DNA of 5,006 nt from an uncultured Clostridia bacterium (lineage in GTDB: Bacteria; Bacillota; Clostridia; Oscillospirales; Acutalibacteraceae), in NCBI GenBank assembly GCA_947624755.1, contig CANQLQ010000161.1, positions 1-5,006 of the forward strand, written 5' to 3'. The translations under genes and the position numbers were made by a program. This document shows positions 4,866-5,006 of the stretch, piece by piece (the stretch's first letter is position 1; each line of letters opens with the position of its first letter). A model generated the notes under the pieces. It did no database searches, was not told the origin of the DNA, and worked only from the letters and a program-made list of their open reading frames with translations.

Positions 4866-5006
4866 GTTAAGGAAGCTCTGATTAAATCTAATACTCATAT
4901 TGATTAGCAAATTTTTCGTAAGACAAAGCCAAAAACGCAGGCAATACTTTGTGTATTGACGAGTATTTTGGCAAAGTATTACGGAAAATTTGCAAGCAAG
5001 ATGAGT
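4866..5006. mobile_element. Palindromic MITE-like element, right end beyond window
   Basis: It begins with the repeat end TTAAGGAAGCTCTGATTAAA. The rest is a nested inverted repeat centred at 4950: ACTCAT/ATGAGT at the outside, GCAAATTTTTCGTAA (4907-4921) with TTACGGAAAATTTGC (4979-4993), GCCAAAA (4928-4934) with TTTTGGC (4966-4972), and CAATAC (4942-4947) with GTATTG (4953-4958). By symmetry, the right end should lie about 25-30 bp past the window, giving an element of roughly 165 bp with no room for a transposase. It sits at the broken 5' end of the HAD gene. Confidence 0.65.

Noticed and set aside
4890..4945. Leftward promoter within the MITE-like element for the HAD gene
   Set aside because: TTGTCT or TTGGCT pairs only with poor -10 candidates. 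Nothing approaches consensus with correct spacing.

Overview
The window looks like chromosomal DNA of a low-GC, Gram-positive gut-type bacterium, probably a Clostridia/Oscillospiraceae relative. This is an inference. It rests on tRNA genes with encoded CCA ends, strong GGAG/GGAGG ribosome binding sites, a near-consensus sigma-A promoter, and protein families I associate with that group. No species can be named from the sequence.

Layout. Positions 1-258 hold a tRNA cluster (Asp partial, Phe, Gly) closed by a rho-independent terminator (265-296). A second, bidirectional-looking terminator (320-355) ends the leftward gene at 401-2047. That gene encodes a secreted LCAT-like alpha/beta hydrolase with Cys where the nucleophile Ser is usual. 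A strong leftward promoter (2153-2181) drives it. Positions 2297-3427 encode an intact tyrosine recombinase reading rightward. From 3520 to about 4357 there is no convincing full-length gene. This stretch holds hairpins, terminators, repeat ends, a transposase scrap and perhaps a tiny leftward ORF. A leftward HAD-type hydrolase (4358-4864) has lost its N-terminus at the edge of a palindromic, MITE-like element that runs off the right end of the window.

Main finding. The recombinase gene and the hydrolase promoter both lie between two inverted 25-bp sites (2080-2104 and 3490-3514). Each site has the form of a tyrosine-recombinase core site: two 9-bp arms around a 7-bp asymmetric spacer, TTCCCTA on one strand. 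A perfect 21-bp inverted match (2075-2095 and 3499-3519) covers the outer arm, the spacer and 5 bp beyond. Recombination would invert about 1.4 kb. It would carry the hydrolase promoter to about 3413-3441, pointing right, away from the hydrolase. I therefore read the unit as a self-contained phase switch for a secreted hydrolase, shown here in the ON orientation. Short GGGTC repeats beside both ends of the recombinase gene may be its accessory (arm-type) binding sites.

The right flank, which the flipped promoter would transcribe, has no intact gene before a strong rightward terminator at 3901-3936. It may make a noncoding transcript, an antisense RNA, or nothing useful. A partner gene may also have been lost there through insertion and decay.
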